Assembly: GCA_963821505.1 (NCBI GenBank)
Contig: CAWGEH010000023.1
Coordinates: 46,134-110,133, forward strand
DNA length: 64,000 bases
Source: VAZQ01 sp963821505
Lineage (GTDB): Bacteria > Pseudomonadota > Alphaproteobacteria > Rhizobiales > Xanthobacteraceae
Direction of reading: 5' to 3'
The position numbers and the translations under genes are program-made. Below the pieces are notes generated by a model that was not told where the DNA came from, made no database searches, and saw only the letters and a list, made by a program, of their open reading frames with translations. How positions within the stretch are numbered: the first letter of the stretch is position 1; every line of letters starts with the position of its first letter. Shown piece by piece: positions 1 to 8,213 of this stretch.

Positions 1-145
1 CTCCGAAGCGTTCCCCGATCGCGTCCTCCGGAAGCTTGGCGCCCGGCGACAAGGCCCGCTCGATAATGGCGTGCCGCAAGGCGCGATAGATCGTGGCAAC
101 GCGGTCGGTGCTGCTGCTGGACGTTGGGCGCGCTGATTTCGACAC
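1..145 (-). CDS. GntR-family regulator, N-terminus only (cut by window edge)
   Basis: The first 145 bases read on the minus strand give 48 residues of the GntR winged-helix N-terminus: RVATIYRALRHAII, then SPGAKLPE and AIGERFG. This is the usual pattern of helix 1 followed by the PG-x-x-L-x-E turn. The family represses or activates neighbouring metabolic genes in response to an acid ligand bound by the C-terminal domain, which lies outside the window, so subfamily (FadR/FCD or other) cannot be told. The start is taken as GTG at 145 and is uncertain; the reading frame stays open further upstream. A Ser/Thr-rich stretch precedes the first helix. Confidence 0.8.
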   Translation of the reverse strand, partial: MSKSARPTSSSSTDRVATIYRALRHAIIERALSPGAKLPEDAIGERFG

Positions 146-273
146 GAGGCGGCTGCAAACGGCTCGGCGCTTGGTGCGAGCAGGGGTTACGAGCGACGCC
201 GGGAAAGGTGGCACGCCGGTCCTGCGCGTGCAAATCGGTTTCATCCCGGCACGGCCGGGGCTTTGACGTCCGC

Positions 274-924
274 TCAGAACTCGACGTCGAGCTCTTCCAG
301 CTCGTCGGGCTCGGCTTTGGCGGCGGCGATCCATTCCGCCATGTGCGGCATCGCCATGATGGTCTTGCAATAGGCGGCGGACCCCAGATCGAGCTTGACG
401 TCGTAGGTGAGGAAGCGGGTCACGACGGGCGCGTACATGGCATCGGCCATGCAGGGCTCTTTCCCGAACAGATAAGGACCCTTGGAGGCGGCGAGGCATT
501 CACGCCAGATGGCGGTGACACGATCGATGTCGGCCTGCGCCCCCGCCCATACCTTGAAGCCGGGATATTGGGCCTTGAGATTCATCGGCAACGCCGAGCG
601 CAGGTTGCTGAAGCCGGAATGCATTTCGCCGGAAACCGCTCGGCAGTGGGCGCGGGCGGCACGGTCTGCAGGCATCAGCTTGGCGTCCGGTTTCAGCTCG
701 TTGAGATATTCCGCGATGGCAAGCGTGTCCCACACCTTCACGCCGTCATGGGTGAGGCAGGGCACCAGAAACGAAGGCGAAAGCAGAAGGAGTTCGGCCC
801 TGGTCGAGGGATCGTCGCTGCGCGCCAGCTGCTCCTCGAAATCGAGGCCGGCCATTTTGCAAAGCAGCCAACCGCGCAACGACCACGACCCGTAGTTCTT
901 GCTGGCGATGGTGAGCGTAGCCAT
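274..924 (-). CDS. Glutathione S-transferase family protein
   Basis: A 216-residue cytosolic GST, usual length for the family. The N-terminal thioredoxin-fold half opens with MATLTIASKNYGSWSLRGW, where a Tyr or Ser in the YGSWS stretch would activate glutathione, followed by PSFLVPCLTHDG with the cis-Pro of the G-site and WDTLAIAEYL with the Glu/Ser pair that normally contacts the glutathione gamma-glutamyl group. The C-terminal half is helical, with PYLFGKEPCMADAMYAPVV as the N-capping region. The ATG at 924 is chosen over longer readings because GAAGGGGAA lies just upstream. Probably glutathione conjugation or thiol transfer in the cytoplasm; the substrate is unknown and the divergent PhaZ gene gives no clue. 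Confidence 0.85.
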   Translation of the reverse strand: MATLTIASKNYGSWSLRGWLLCKMAGLDFEEQLARSDDPSTRAELLLLSPSFLVPCLTHDGVKVWDTLAIAEYLNELKPDAKLMPADRAARAHCRAVSGEMHSGFSNLRSALPMNLKAQYPGFKVWAGAQADIDRVTAIWRECLAASKGPYLFGKEPCMADAMYAPVVTRFLTYDVKLDLGSAAYCKTIMAMPHMAEWIAAAKAEPDELEELDVEF

Positions 925-1112
925 GAATTTCCCCTTCGGCACCGATGCACGGTCAGCCTCGGCAGGCGACCGGTCTCCAACCTTCGCCAACCGCGCTCCG
1001 GCGGCCACCCGAGAAATTATCTCGCACCGCAACATAAAATGCACTAGCCTTTTATGGCGAGCGGGAGCGACGTCCGCCGGAAGAGGCGGGCGACCGTCGG
1101 GAATGCTGGGGA

Positions 1113-2330
1113 ATGCTCTATCAAGCCTACCAGGTCCATTCCGACATCATGGTGCCGGTTCGCACCTGGGCGGATACCGCGCTGCACTCGCTGGGCCGAC
1201 CGTTGGCCGGCATTGCCGACAATGCGGTGCTGCGCAACCTGACCGCGGCTTACGAACTCATTGCGCGGGCCGGCCTCACTCACGCCCGTCCCGCCTTCGG
1301 GATCGACAGCGTGACGGTCGGCAACCGCGAGGTGGCGGTGCACGAGCGCGCCGCGCTGACCACGCCGTTCGGCACGCTGTTGCACTTCAAGAAGGACATC
1401 GACGCGCCGCAGCCGCGCGTGCTCCTGGTTGCGCCGCTCTCGGGGCATTTCGCGACGCTGCTGCGCGGCACCGTGCGCACCATGCTGCCCGAGCACGATG
1501 TCTACATCACCGATTGGCACAATGTGCGCGACGTGCCGCTCATGCAGGGCCGCTTCGGCTTCGACGACTATATCGAGCACCTGATCCGTTTCCTGGAGGC
1601 GATCGGGCCGGGCGCCCATGTCGTCGCCGTGTGCCAGCCTTGCGTCGCGGTTCTCGTCGCCGCGGCGGTGATGGCGCAATCGGGCAACGTCGCATACCCG
1701 CGCAGCATGACCTTGATGGCGGGCCCGATCGACACCCGCGTCAACCCGACCAAGGTCAACAAGCTCGCCAATTCGAGACCGATCGAATGGTTCGAGCGCA
1801 ATCTCATCGCCACGGTGCCGTTGCGCTACGCCGGCGCATTCCGCCGGGTCTATCCCGGGTTCGTGCAGCTTGCGGCATTCATGACCATGAATGTCGAGCG
1901 CCATATGAAGGCGCATCGCGAACTCTACGACAATCTGGCGAAAGGCGAGCACGAGAAGGCGCAGGTGACCAAGGCGTTCTACGACGAGTATTTTGCCGTG
2001 CTCGATCTCAGCGCCGAGTTCTACCTCGAGACCGTTCGCCTCGTTTTTCAGGAATGTGCATTGCCCACCGGCAAACTCGAGTATCAGGGTGAACGCGTCG
2101 AGCCGCACGCCATCAAGCGCACGATGCTGCTCACGGTCGAAGGCGAGCGCGACGACATCTGCGCGGTCGGCCAGACGGCGGCCGCGCATGATCTGTGCTC
2201 GGGACTGCGTCCCTACCTCAAGCGCCACCACATGCAGGCCGGGGTCGGGCACTACGGCGTGTTCAGCGGCAACCGCTGGACCAATCAGATCTATCCGCTG
2301 CTGAAGAACGTCATCCTCGCGAGCGAATAG
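1113..2330 (+). CDS. phaZ: Intracellular polyhydroxyalkanoate depolymerase
   Basis: A 405-residue protein that hydrolyses native intracellular PHB granules to hydroxybutyrate oligomers. It begins MLYQAYQ with a Pro/Arg-rich N-terminal motif (D-x-x-x-P-x-R at 11-17) that recurs in the family. It has the alpha/beta-hydrolase core VLLVAPLSGHFATLLRGT and a lipase-box-like VAVCQPCVAV at about 171-180. Characterised intracellular depolymerases use a cysteine nucleophile in this place, here probably Cys177. The C-terminal GVGHYGVFSGNRW supplies the catalytic His. Length and motif order match full-length PhaZ. GGGGA immediately precedes the ATG. It stands alone, divergent from the GST gene, with no PHA synthase nearby. 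Confidence 0.92.
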   Translation: MLYQAYQVHSDIMVPVRTWADTALHSLGRPLAGIADNAVLRNLTAAYELIARAGLTHARPAFGIDSVTVGNREVAVHERAALTTPFGTLLHFKKDIDAPQPRVLLVAPLSGHFATLLRGTVRTMLPEHDVYITDWHNVRDVPLMQGRFGFDDYIEHLIRFLEAIGPGAHVVAVCQPCVAVLVAAAVMAQSGNVAYPRSMTLMAGPIDTRVNPTKVNKLANSRPIEWFERNLIATVPLRYAGAFRRVYPGFVQLAAFMTMNVERHMKAHRELYDNLAKGEHEKAQVTKAFYDEYFAVLDLSAEFYLETVRLVFQECALPTGKLEYQGERVEPHAIKRTMLLTVEGERDDICAVGQTAAAHDLCSGLRPYLKRHHMQAGVGHYGVFSGNRWTNQIYPLLKNVILASE

Positions 2331-2354
2331 GCGGCGGCGCGCCGACCGGGCGAA

Positions 2355-2371
2355 GTGGTCCCGATCTTGCA
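2355..2371 (+). promoter_or_regulatory. Candidate sigma-54 promoter (weak -24) before the biuret-hydrolase-like gene
   Basis: GTGGTCCCGATCTTGCA has the GG and GC doublets at sigma-54 spacing and a perfect -12 element (TTGCA), but the -24 element is TGGTCCC instead of TGGCACG. The transcript would begin near 2382, giving a leader of about 28 nt before the GTG at 2410. On its own it could be chance; it gains weight from the better sites elsewhere in the window. Confidence 0.4.
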
Positions 2372-2409
2372 AATGATCGCGGCAACGCGACTGCACATGG
2401 GAGGCTGCC

Positions 2410-3090
2410 GTGCCCGTGAGGACCATCGAGGCGGAACCGGAGCCGGTCGCCGTCGATACCGGCCGGACGGCGCTCCTGATCATCGATATGCAGCGGGATT
2501 TTTTGGAGCCCGGAGGCTTCGGCGCCGCCCTCGGCAACGACGTTTCGCGTCTCAAGGCCGCCGTCGGACCGTGCGGGGAGGTGCTCGCGGCGGCGCGGCA
2601 CGCCGGCATCCTCGTCATCCACACCCGCGAGGGCCACCGGCCCGACCTGACCGACGCCCCTGCGATCAAGGTCGAGCGCGGCGATCCGGCCATGCGCATC
2701 GGCGCCCCCGGCCCGATGGGCCGCATCCTCGTGCGCGGCGAGCCCGGGCATGACATCATTCCGGAGCTCTACCCCGCCGCCGGCGAACCGGTGATCGACA
2801 AGCCGGGCAAGGGCGCGTTCTATCAGACCGATCTGGAGCTGATGCTCAAGAACCGCGGCATCGAAACGCTGCTGGTCTGCGGGGTCACGACCGAGGTCTG
2901 CGTCAACACGACGGTGCGGGAAGCCAATGACCGGGGCTTTCGTTGCATCGTGCTGTCCGATTGCTGCGCGTCGTATTTTCCCGAATTCCACGACATGGGG
3001 CTCAAGATGATCAAGGCCCAGGGCGGGATTTTCGGCTCCGTGTCCGCGTCGGCGCCGGTGATCGCGGCGCTGTCATCGTTCCGCGCGTAG
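2410..3090 (+). CDS. Cysteine hydrolase, biuret amidohydrolase-like (isochorismatase superfamily)
   Basis: 226 residues with the superfamily catalytic triad: Asp26 in LLIIDMQRDF, Lys134 (or Lys131) in IDKPGKGAF and Cys164 in GVTTEVCVNTT. Long stretches resemble the biuret amidohydrolase (BiuH) of Rhizobium as I remember it: HTREGHRPDL, GRILVRGEPG, DIIPELYP, DKPGKG and VREANDRGF. These are more specific than the generic isochorismatase fold. The likely reaction is hydrolysis of biuret or a related carbamoyl/ureide amide to an acid plus ammonia in the cytoplasm. The GTG start has GGGAGG six bases upstream. It is followed on the same strand by an NCS2-type permease with its own promoter candidate, suggesting import and hydrolysis of a nitrogen-rich small molecule. 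Substrate is inference. Confidence 0.85.
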   Translation: MPVRTIEAEPEPVAVDTGRTALLIIDMQRDFLEPGGFGAALGNDVSRLKAAVGPCGEVLAAARHAGILVIHTREGHRPDLTDAPAIKVERGDPAMRIGAPGPMGRILVRGEPGHDIIPELYPAAGEPVIDKPGKGAFYQTDLELMLKNRGIETLLVCGVTTEVCVNTTVREANDRGFRCIVLSDCCASYFPEFHDMGLKMIKAQGGIFGSVSASAPVIAALSSFRA

Positions 3091-3400
3091 GGGAAGACCC
3101 CTCGCGCGGCGGCGACGACAATTTGGTCAGCCAACTCAAATTTTCGGCAGCGCCACGCCGCGACCCCGGCCCGCGGCGCGCCCGTCCGAATTCGGCGGTA
3201 CCTGTTAAGCGCATGAATTACCAAGCTCCTTTGGGCAGTTGGGAGGCGCGGCCAGGATCCGCCATCTCGGCATCAATTGGCACGTTGCTTGCGACGGATT
3301 TCATCAGAGCAGCCGCCATCCTGGGCGCCTGGCCGCCACCCCGGCGCTGCCAGGCAAGGCAGAATCGAGCTTTGCGGCCGTTGATGGGGAGGGCGCGACG
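3091..3400 (+). other. 310-base intergenic region with the permease promoter
   Basis: No convincing gene lies between the hydrolase and the permease. The only structured signal I see is a strong sigma-54-type promoter at 3277-3293. Short open frames here lack ribosome binding sites and recognisable motifs. Confidence 0.6.
3277..3293 (+). promoter_or_regulatory. Sigma-54 (RpoN) -24/-12 promoter of the NCS2-type permease gene
   Basis: TTGGCACGTTGCTTGCG matches the consensus YTGGCACGrNNNTTGCW: all seven -24 bases (TGGCACG) and all four -12 bases (TTGC) are present with exact spacing. Only the degenerate r position and the final W differ. The start point would be near 3304, leaving a leader of about 97 nt before the ATG at 3401. 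RpoN promoters need an activator such as NtrC; I see no clear GCACCA-type enhancer upstream. Confidence 0.75.
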
Positions 3401-4990
3401 ATGTCGATGACGTCCCAGCTGAAACGTCCGCTTCTGTGGACGCCCGGGGACTGGAACGCGTTCTTCGGGTTCGGCACCAACATTCTGGTCAACATGCTCG
3501 TGCTCACGGGCCTGTTGCGTTTCGTGCTGAAGATGCCGGACTCGCTCGTGTTCGGCCGCATCCTGCCGGCGCTCGGCCTGATGATGTGCCTGTCGACCAT
3601 GTACTACGCGTTCCTCGCCTACCGGCTGGCGCTCAGGACCGGCCGCCGCGACGTGTGCGCGCTGCCCTCGGGCGTGAGCGTGCCGCACATGTTCATCGTC
3701 ACCTTCGTGATCATGTTGCCGATCACGCTCAAGACCAACGATCCGGTCAAGGGCTGGGAGGCCGGCCTGGTATGGGTCTTCTTCCAGAGCTTCATTCTCA
3801 TGATCGGGGGATTCGTCGCGCCTTATATCCGCCGGATCACGCCGCGCGCGGCGCTGCTCGGAACGCTCGCCGGCGTCTCCGTCACCTTCATCTCGATGCG
3901 GCCGGCGCTCGAAATGTACATGACGCCGATCATCGGGCTCACCTGCTTCGCCATCATTCTGGTGGCCTGGTTCGGGGGATTCAAATATCCCAAGGGTATT
4001 CCGGCCGGACTTGTCGCCATCGCCGTCGGCATGATCATCGCCTGGGGATCCAACCTGTTCGGCCTCGGCTATGGCGGGCTGAGCCTGGAAGGTCTGCGTG
4101 GCGCGTTCACGAATTTCGGCTTCTCGGTGCCGATCCCGGCCGTCGACCACGTGTTCTCCGGCTTCCAGTTCCTCGGCGTGATTCTCGTGACCGCGATCCC
4201 GTTCGGCATCTATGACCTGGTCGAGGCCATGGACAACGTGGAGAGCGCGGAGGCGGCCGGGGACGCCTATCCGACCACCCGCGTGCTCACCGCCGACGGC
4301 GTCGTCAGCCTGATCGGCTGCCTGATGGGCAATCCGTTCATCAACGCGGTCTATATCGGCCATCCCGGCTGGAAGGCGATGGGCGGGCGCATCGGCTATT
4401 CGGCGGCGACCGGGATCATGGTGATCGTGCTGTCGTGGTTCGGCGTCGTCTCGGTACTGCTGGCGCTCGTCCCGGTGGTCGCGATCTCGCCGATCCTGCT
4501 CTATATCGGCATGCTGATCGGCGCACAGGCGTTCCAGACCACGCCGACCACGCACGCCCCGGCGATCGTGCTTGCGCTCACCCCGCATCTCGCGGCCTGG
4601 TGCAAGACCCTGGTGGACGGCGCGCTCGGGGCGGCGGGGACCAGCGCCGCGGCGATCGGTCTCGACAAGCTCGGCCAGGTGGGCGTGCTCTATCACGGGC
4701 TCGAGGTGCTCGGCGGCGGTTCGATCCTGACTGGCCTCGTGCTGGGGGCCGTCGGCGTTTTCGTCATCGAGAAGAAATTCGCGGAAGCCGCCGCTTTCGC
4801 GCTCTCCGGAGCGGTGCTCACCTTCTTCGGCTTCATGCACGGCGAGTCGGTGGGATTGGCCGTCACCCCGACGGTGGCAATCGCTTACGCCATCGTCGCC
4901 GTCTTCCTGTTCGGCTTGAGCCGGTCGCCGGCGATGGCGTTGGCGCCGCAAGCTTCGGAGCCTAGTGCCGTCGCCGCGCCGGCGGAGTAG
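3401..4990 (+). CDS. NCS2/AzgA-like nucleobase permease
   Basis: 529 residues, very hydrophobic, with about a dozen membrane segments, in the xanthine/uracil permease superfamily (COG2252-like branch by layout). Typical features are the N-terminal TPGDWNAFFGFGTNILVNM, the half-helix region LPSGVSVPHMFI, and PFGIYDLVEAMDNVESAEAAGD, which resembles the TM8 substrate region of NCS2 carriers. It would import a purine, pyrimidine or ureide by cation symport across the inner membrane. Start ATG 3401 is preceded by GGGGAGGG. The sigma-54 site and the biuret-hydrolase-like neighbour fit nitrogen scavenging. The substrate cannot be read from sequence. The C-terminal Ala/Pro-rich tail looks disordered. 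Confidence 0.85.
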   Translation: MSMTSQLKRPLLWTPGDWNAFFGFGTNILVNMLVLTGLLRFVLKMPDSLVFGRILPALGLMMCLSTMYYAFLAYRLALRTGRRDVCALPSGVSVPHMFIVTFVIMLPITLKTNDPVKGWEAGLVWVFFQSFILMIGGFVAPYIRRITPRAALLGTLAGVSVTFISMRPALEMYMTPIIGLTCFAIILVAWFGGFKYPKGIPAGLVAIAVGMIIAWGSNLFGLGYGGLSLEGLRGAFTNFGFSVPIPAVDHVFSGFQFLGVILVTAIPFGIYDLVEAMDNVESAEAAGDAYPTTRVLTADGVVSLIGCLMGNPFINAVYIGHPGWKAMGGRIGYSAATGIMVIVLSWFGVVSVLLALVPVVAISPILLYIGMLIGAQAFQTTPTTHAPAIVLALTPHLAAWCKTLVDGALGAAGTSAAAIGLDKLGQVGVLYHGLEVLGGGSILTGLVLGAVGVFVIEKKFAEAAAFALSGAVLTFFGFMHGESVGLAVTPTVAIAYAIVAVFLFGLSRSPAMALAPQASEPSAVAAPAE

Positions 4991-5017
4991 TTGAAACGGG
5001 GCCGTCGTTGCCGCGCG

Positions 5018-5118
5018 GGGCACCCCGCGACGCCTGCGTCGCGGGGACCCCGTAGCGGGGACCGAGTGCCGGGTCCTGCGGTCTCTGGACTATGGGTTCC
5101 CGTTTGCGCGGGAACGAC
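5018..5118. repeat. Palindromic intergenic repeat with strong hairpins
   Basis: Lies between the convergent permease and monooxygenase genes. It contains a perfect 10-bp hairpin (CCCCGCGACG at 5023-5032, loop CCTG, CGTCGCGGGG at 5037-5046) and a second hairpin around TTCCCGTTTGCGCGGGAA near 5097-5114. A related element sits at 9839-9912. It could act as a two-way transcription stop without a T-run, but that is inference. Confidence 0.7.
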
Positions 5119-5135
5119 AGTCACATATTTGACGC

Positions 5136-6323
5136 TCAGCCCAGCTCCTGCGCGCGGCGCAGGCTGGCGAGCATGGACACCCGCAGCAGGTACTCGTAGG
5201 TGCGGTCCTTGTCGGCCGCGATCTCGGCCAGGCTGCGGGCGAATTCGATCCCGTCGGATTCGAGATTGCGCTTGTTCTGGATCGACTGTTTCTCGATGTA
5301 TTCGAGCGTCACCAGCCGGCGCTGCCGGTCGTAGCGTTCGAGCTCGGCCTCGGCCTTGGCGCCGTGCCAGACCTCGATCAGGCGCGAGGTCAAATTGATC
5401 GCGTCGTGGATGCCGCCGTTCATGCCCATGCCGCCGAGGGGATTGTTGATATGCGCCGCGTCCCCGACGAGGAACGCGCGTCCCTGCTGAAACGTCTTCG
5501 CCACCCGTTGGTGCACCTTGTAGAGGGTGACATGCGCGATCTCGTAGCGCGAAATGCCCGGCACCACGTTGGCCATGAGCGACTGGGCAAATTCGCCGCT
5601 CAACGCCAGCTCGTCGCTCTCGTCGGCGGCAACCGGAAACATCACGCGGCAGAGGCCGGGAATTTGCAGCAGGAAATGCCAGCGCTTTGGATCGCACACG
5701 TAGCTCACCGCCACCAGGTCCGGAATGACCGCGCGAAAGTCGAACGGCGTGCTCACGACCAGAAATCGCTCGGGCCAGGTGAATCCGGGAAACTCGATCC
5801 CGAGCGAGCGCCGCACGTCGCTGCGTGCGCCGTCGGCGCCGATGAGCCAGCGGCCCGTCCGCGTCTCGGCGCGTCCCTCGCGTTCGATTGCGATCTCCAC
5901 GCCCGAACGCAGCTGCGCCACGTGCCGGACCGGGCTGTCGAAGTGAAGCTCGAACTCGTTCTTGTGGCGCAGCTGCTCGTAAAAGATGCGCGTCAGCTTG
6001 GATTGCTCGCTCTGCACCCGGTAGGGGTGGGCGGTGGCGTCGGCGATGGCGCCGAAATCGAACTGCGCCAGCACGCCGTGTTGCTTGGTCCGATACTGGA
6101 ACTGCGGCGCCGCCAATCCCTGCGCGATCAGCGGCTTCGCCGCCCAGAGCCGATCGAGCATGTCGAGCGTCGGCGGATGAAAGGTCGAAGCGCGCGACTC
6201 CTCGCTCAGATCGCCTCCAGCCTCGAACACGGTCACCGGCACGCCGCCGCGCACGAGGTTGGCCGCGGCGGTGAGGCCGACCGGCCCGGCGCCGGCGATC
6301 AAGATGCGCTCGTCAATGGCCAT
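5136..6323 (-). CDS. FAD-dependent monooxygenase (UbiH/phenol hydroxylase-like)
   Basis: 395 residues of the flavoprotein aromatic hydroxylase fold. The Rossmann FAD motif is at the N-terminus (ILIAGAGPVGLTAAANL), the middle motif GADGARSDVRRSLG is the DG motif for FAD/NAD(P)H, and FLVGDAAHINNPLGGMGMN is the GD motif binding the FAD ribitol. It would hydroxylate an aromatic or related ring using NAD(P)H and O2. ATG 6323 is preferred to the upstream TTG at 6359. The adjacent Bug-type binding protein, enoyl-CoA hydratase and CoA ligase on the same strand suggest one catabolic unit for an imported organic acid. Substrate unknown. Confidence 0.85.
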   Translation of the reverse strand: MAIDERILIAGAGPVGLTAAANLVRGGVPVTVFEAGGDLSEESRASTFHPPTLDMLDRLWAAKPLIAQGLAAPQFQYRTKQHGVLAQFDFGAIADATAHPYRVQSEQSKLTRIFYEQLRHKNEFELHFDSPVRHVAQLRSGVEIAIEREGRAETRTGRWLIGADGARSDVRRSLGIEFPGFTWPERFLVVSTPFDFRAVIPDLVAVSYVCDPKRWHFLLQIPGLCRVMFPVAADESDELALSGEFAQSLMANVVPGISRYEIAHVTLYKVHQRVAKTFQQGRAFLVGDAAHINNPLGGMGMNGGIHDAINLTSRLIEVWHGAKAEAELERYDRQRRLVTLEYIEKQSIQNKRNLESDGIEFARSLAEIAADKDRTYEYLLRVSMLASLRRAQELG

Positions 6324-6383
6324 GATGGTCCGGACGCGGTCGTTCCCCGCAGCCGCCAATCAAACGATTCGCCGCACGGCTGG

Positions 6384-7373
6384 TTATTGGATCGGCTGGA
6401 TGCCCGCCTTGGTGATGATGTCGCGCCATTTGACGATTTCGGCGGAGATGAACTTGCCGAGTTCGTCGGGCGTGAAAATGACGGGTTCTGCGCCTTGCTC
6501 GGTGAATTTTTTCCGCAGCTCCGGATCCGACAGGGCGGCCGTGAACTCGTGGCTGAGCTTGGCGACGATCGGCTTGGGGGTGTCGCGCGGGGCCAGCATC
6601 ACGAACCACCCCGAGGCTTGGTAGTTCGGGAGACCGGCCTCCGCCGTGGTGGGCACGTCGGGAAGCGCGGCCATTCGTTGTTTGCTCGCGACCGCGAGCG
6701 CTCGAGCGCCGCCGGCGTTGAGCGCCGCCAGCACATTGGGCAGCCACTGGAAGCCGAGCGGCACCGTGCCCGCCATCAGATCCGGAGTGTATTGCGCTAT
6801 GTTTCGGTAGGGCACATGGGTGAGCTTGACGCCGGCGAGCTGATCGAAATACGCACCCGCCAGGTGCTGGGAGCTGCCGATGCCGACCGAACCGTAATTG
6901 AGCTGGTTCGGCCGCTCCTTGGCATAGGCGATCAATTCGGTCAGCGTCTTCACCGGCAGCTTGGTGCTCGCCACGATGACGATCGGAAACACTCCGATCA
7001 TCGCGACCGGCTCGAAATCCTTCTCCACGTCGTAGCCGAGATCGCGATAGAGCGTCTTGTTGGCGGCCACCGGCCCCGAACCGCTGCCCACCAATGTGTA
7101 ACCGTCCGGGGTCGCTCTGGACGCGGCGAGGGTGCCGGTATTGCCGCCGGCACCCGGACGGTTGTCGACGACGAAGGGCTGGCCGATCGACTTGCTCGCG
7201 CGGTCGAGCAGGATGCGGGTGACGACGTCGCTCGCGCTGCCGCCGGCAAACGGAACGATCACTTGAATCGGCCGCGTCGGATAGCTCTGCGCGCGGGCCA
7301 CGGAGCTGCCGAGGACGATGGCGAGCGCGGCGACCGCAATCGGTGCGGACCAGTTTTGTGTTCCCGTTTTCAT
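6384..7373 (-). CDS. Tripartite tricarboxylate transporter substrate-binding protein (Bug family)
   Basis: 329 residues with a signal peptide (hydrophobic 12-24, cleavage probably after VARAQ) and the Bug/TctC hallmarks YPTRPIQVIVPFAGGSASD, RPGAGGNTGTLAASRATPDGYT and LPDVPTTAEAGLP. It binds a carboxylate-bearing solute in the periplasm. AAAGGACAG precedes the ATG. No TctA or TctB membrane partner is present, as is usual for this expanded family, so it may work with a distant permease or as a sensor. It sits between a flavin monooxygenase and a CoA ligase/hydratase pair, so its ligand may be the substrate of that pathway. Confidence 0.9.
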   Translation of the reverse strand: MKTGTQNWSAPIAVAALAIVLGSSVARAQSYPTRPIQVIVPFAGGSASDVVTRILLDRASKSIGQPFVVDNRPGAGGNTGTLAASRATPDGYTLVGSGSGPVAANKTLYRDLGYDVEKDFEPVAMIGVFPIVIVASTKLPVKTLTELIAYAKERPNQLNYGSVGIGSSQHLAGAYFDQLAGVKLTHVPYRNIAQYTPDLMAGTVPLGFQWLPNVLAALNAGGARALAVASKQRMAALPDVPTTAEAGLPNYQASGWFVMLAPRDTPKPIVAKLSHEFTAALSDPELRKKFTEQGAEPVIFTPDELGKFISAEIVKWRDIITKAGIQPIQ

Positions 7374-7412
7374 GGCTGTCCTTTCGGTTGAAGTCCTGTG
7401 ATGGCCCCCGCT

Positions 7413-8213
7413 TCAAGTCCCCTTGAACCGGGCCGGCCGCTTGGCGTGGAATGCCTCCACCCCCTCGCGGAAATCGTCCGACTGCCGGAGCCGGCTGTAG
7501 CAATGGCCTTCGAGCTCGATCGCAATCGACAGGTTCGCGTCTTCGGTGTCGTTCAACAGCTTCTTGGCCGTGCGCTGGGCGAGGGGCGAAAACGCGCGCA
7601 ATTCATCGACCAGCGCGTCGGTCGCCGCCTCCAGGGCGTCGTCCGGCGCGCATTCGCTCGCGATGCCCCAGTCGTAGGCCTGCTTGGCCGGAATGCGCCG
7701 CGAGCGCATCACGATATCCTTGGTGCGCGTGATGCCGATGATCTTCTGCAGCCGCGCCGAGCCGCCCGAGCCGGGGATCTGGCCGAGCCGCTGCTCCGGC
7801 AGCGCGTAGAAGCAGGTTTCCGAAACGATGCGGAAGTCGCAAGCGAGCGAGAGCTCGAAGCCGACGCCGAAGCAATAGCCACGGTTGGCGGCGATCACGG
7901 GCTTTGCGCAGCGCGCCGGCGCGGCGATGTTCCAGGCGAGCCGTGACACGTGCTCGGGGGCTGCTTCCATGAATCCCTTGATGTTGCCGCCACTGGAAAA
8001 ATGCTCGCCTGTGGCGCGCAGCACGATGATCCGCACGCGCGCGTCCTCGTCCAGGGCCTCGAACACGAGCCGCAGCTGGTCGCGCTGCGGCATCGAGACG
8101 ATGTTGAAGGGCGGACGGTCCAGGATCACGTCGGCGCGCTCGCGCGCGGGATCGATTTCCACGCGAAAGCCGTCGAGCGTGGCGATGCGCGGATCGGCGA
8201 ATGGCGAACTCAT
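7413..8213 (-). CDS. Enoyl-CoA hydratase/isomerase family protein
   Basis: 266 residues with the crotonase fold. HFSSGGNIKGFMEA forms the first oxyanion-hole region, and GYCFGVGFELSLACDFRI carries the second oxyanion Gly and family signature. The catalytic region ALPEQRLGQIPGSGGSARL includes a Glu (PEQRLG) in the usual hydratase position. The ATG overlaps the stop of the upstream CoA ligase (ATGA), so the two are translationally coupled. It would hydrate or isomerise a CoA thioester made by the ligase. The C-terminus has the usual helical EGVEAFHAKRPARF. The substrate class (aromatic or aliphatic acyl-CoA) is not determinable. Confidence 0.88.
   Translation of the reverse strand: MSSPFADPRIATLDGFRVEIDPARERADVILDRPPFNIVSMPQRDQLRLVFEALDEDARVRIIVLRATGEHFSSGGNIKGFMEAAPEHVSRLAWNIAAPARCAKPVIAANRGYCFGVGFELSLACDFRIVSETCFYALPEQRLGQIPGSGGSARLQKIIGITRTKDIVMRSRRIPAKQAYDWGIASECAPDDALEAATDALVDELRAFSPLAQRTAKKLLNDTEDANLSIAIELEGHCYSRLRQSDDFREGVEAFHAKRPARFKGT

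Noticed and set aside
3218..5023. 600-codon open frame antisense to the NCS2 permease
   Set aside because: It is Arg/His/Asp/Gln-rich with no domain, as expected from a GC-rich complementary strand; the permease on the plus strand has a start site, RBS and membrane segments.
5364..7391. 675-codon plus-strand frame across the flavin monooxygenase and Bug protein genes
   Set aside because: Low-complexity charged translation without motifs; opposite-strand genes show full family hallmarks.
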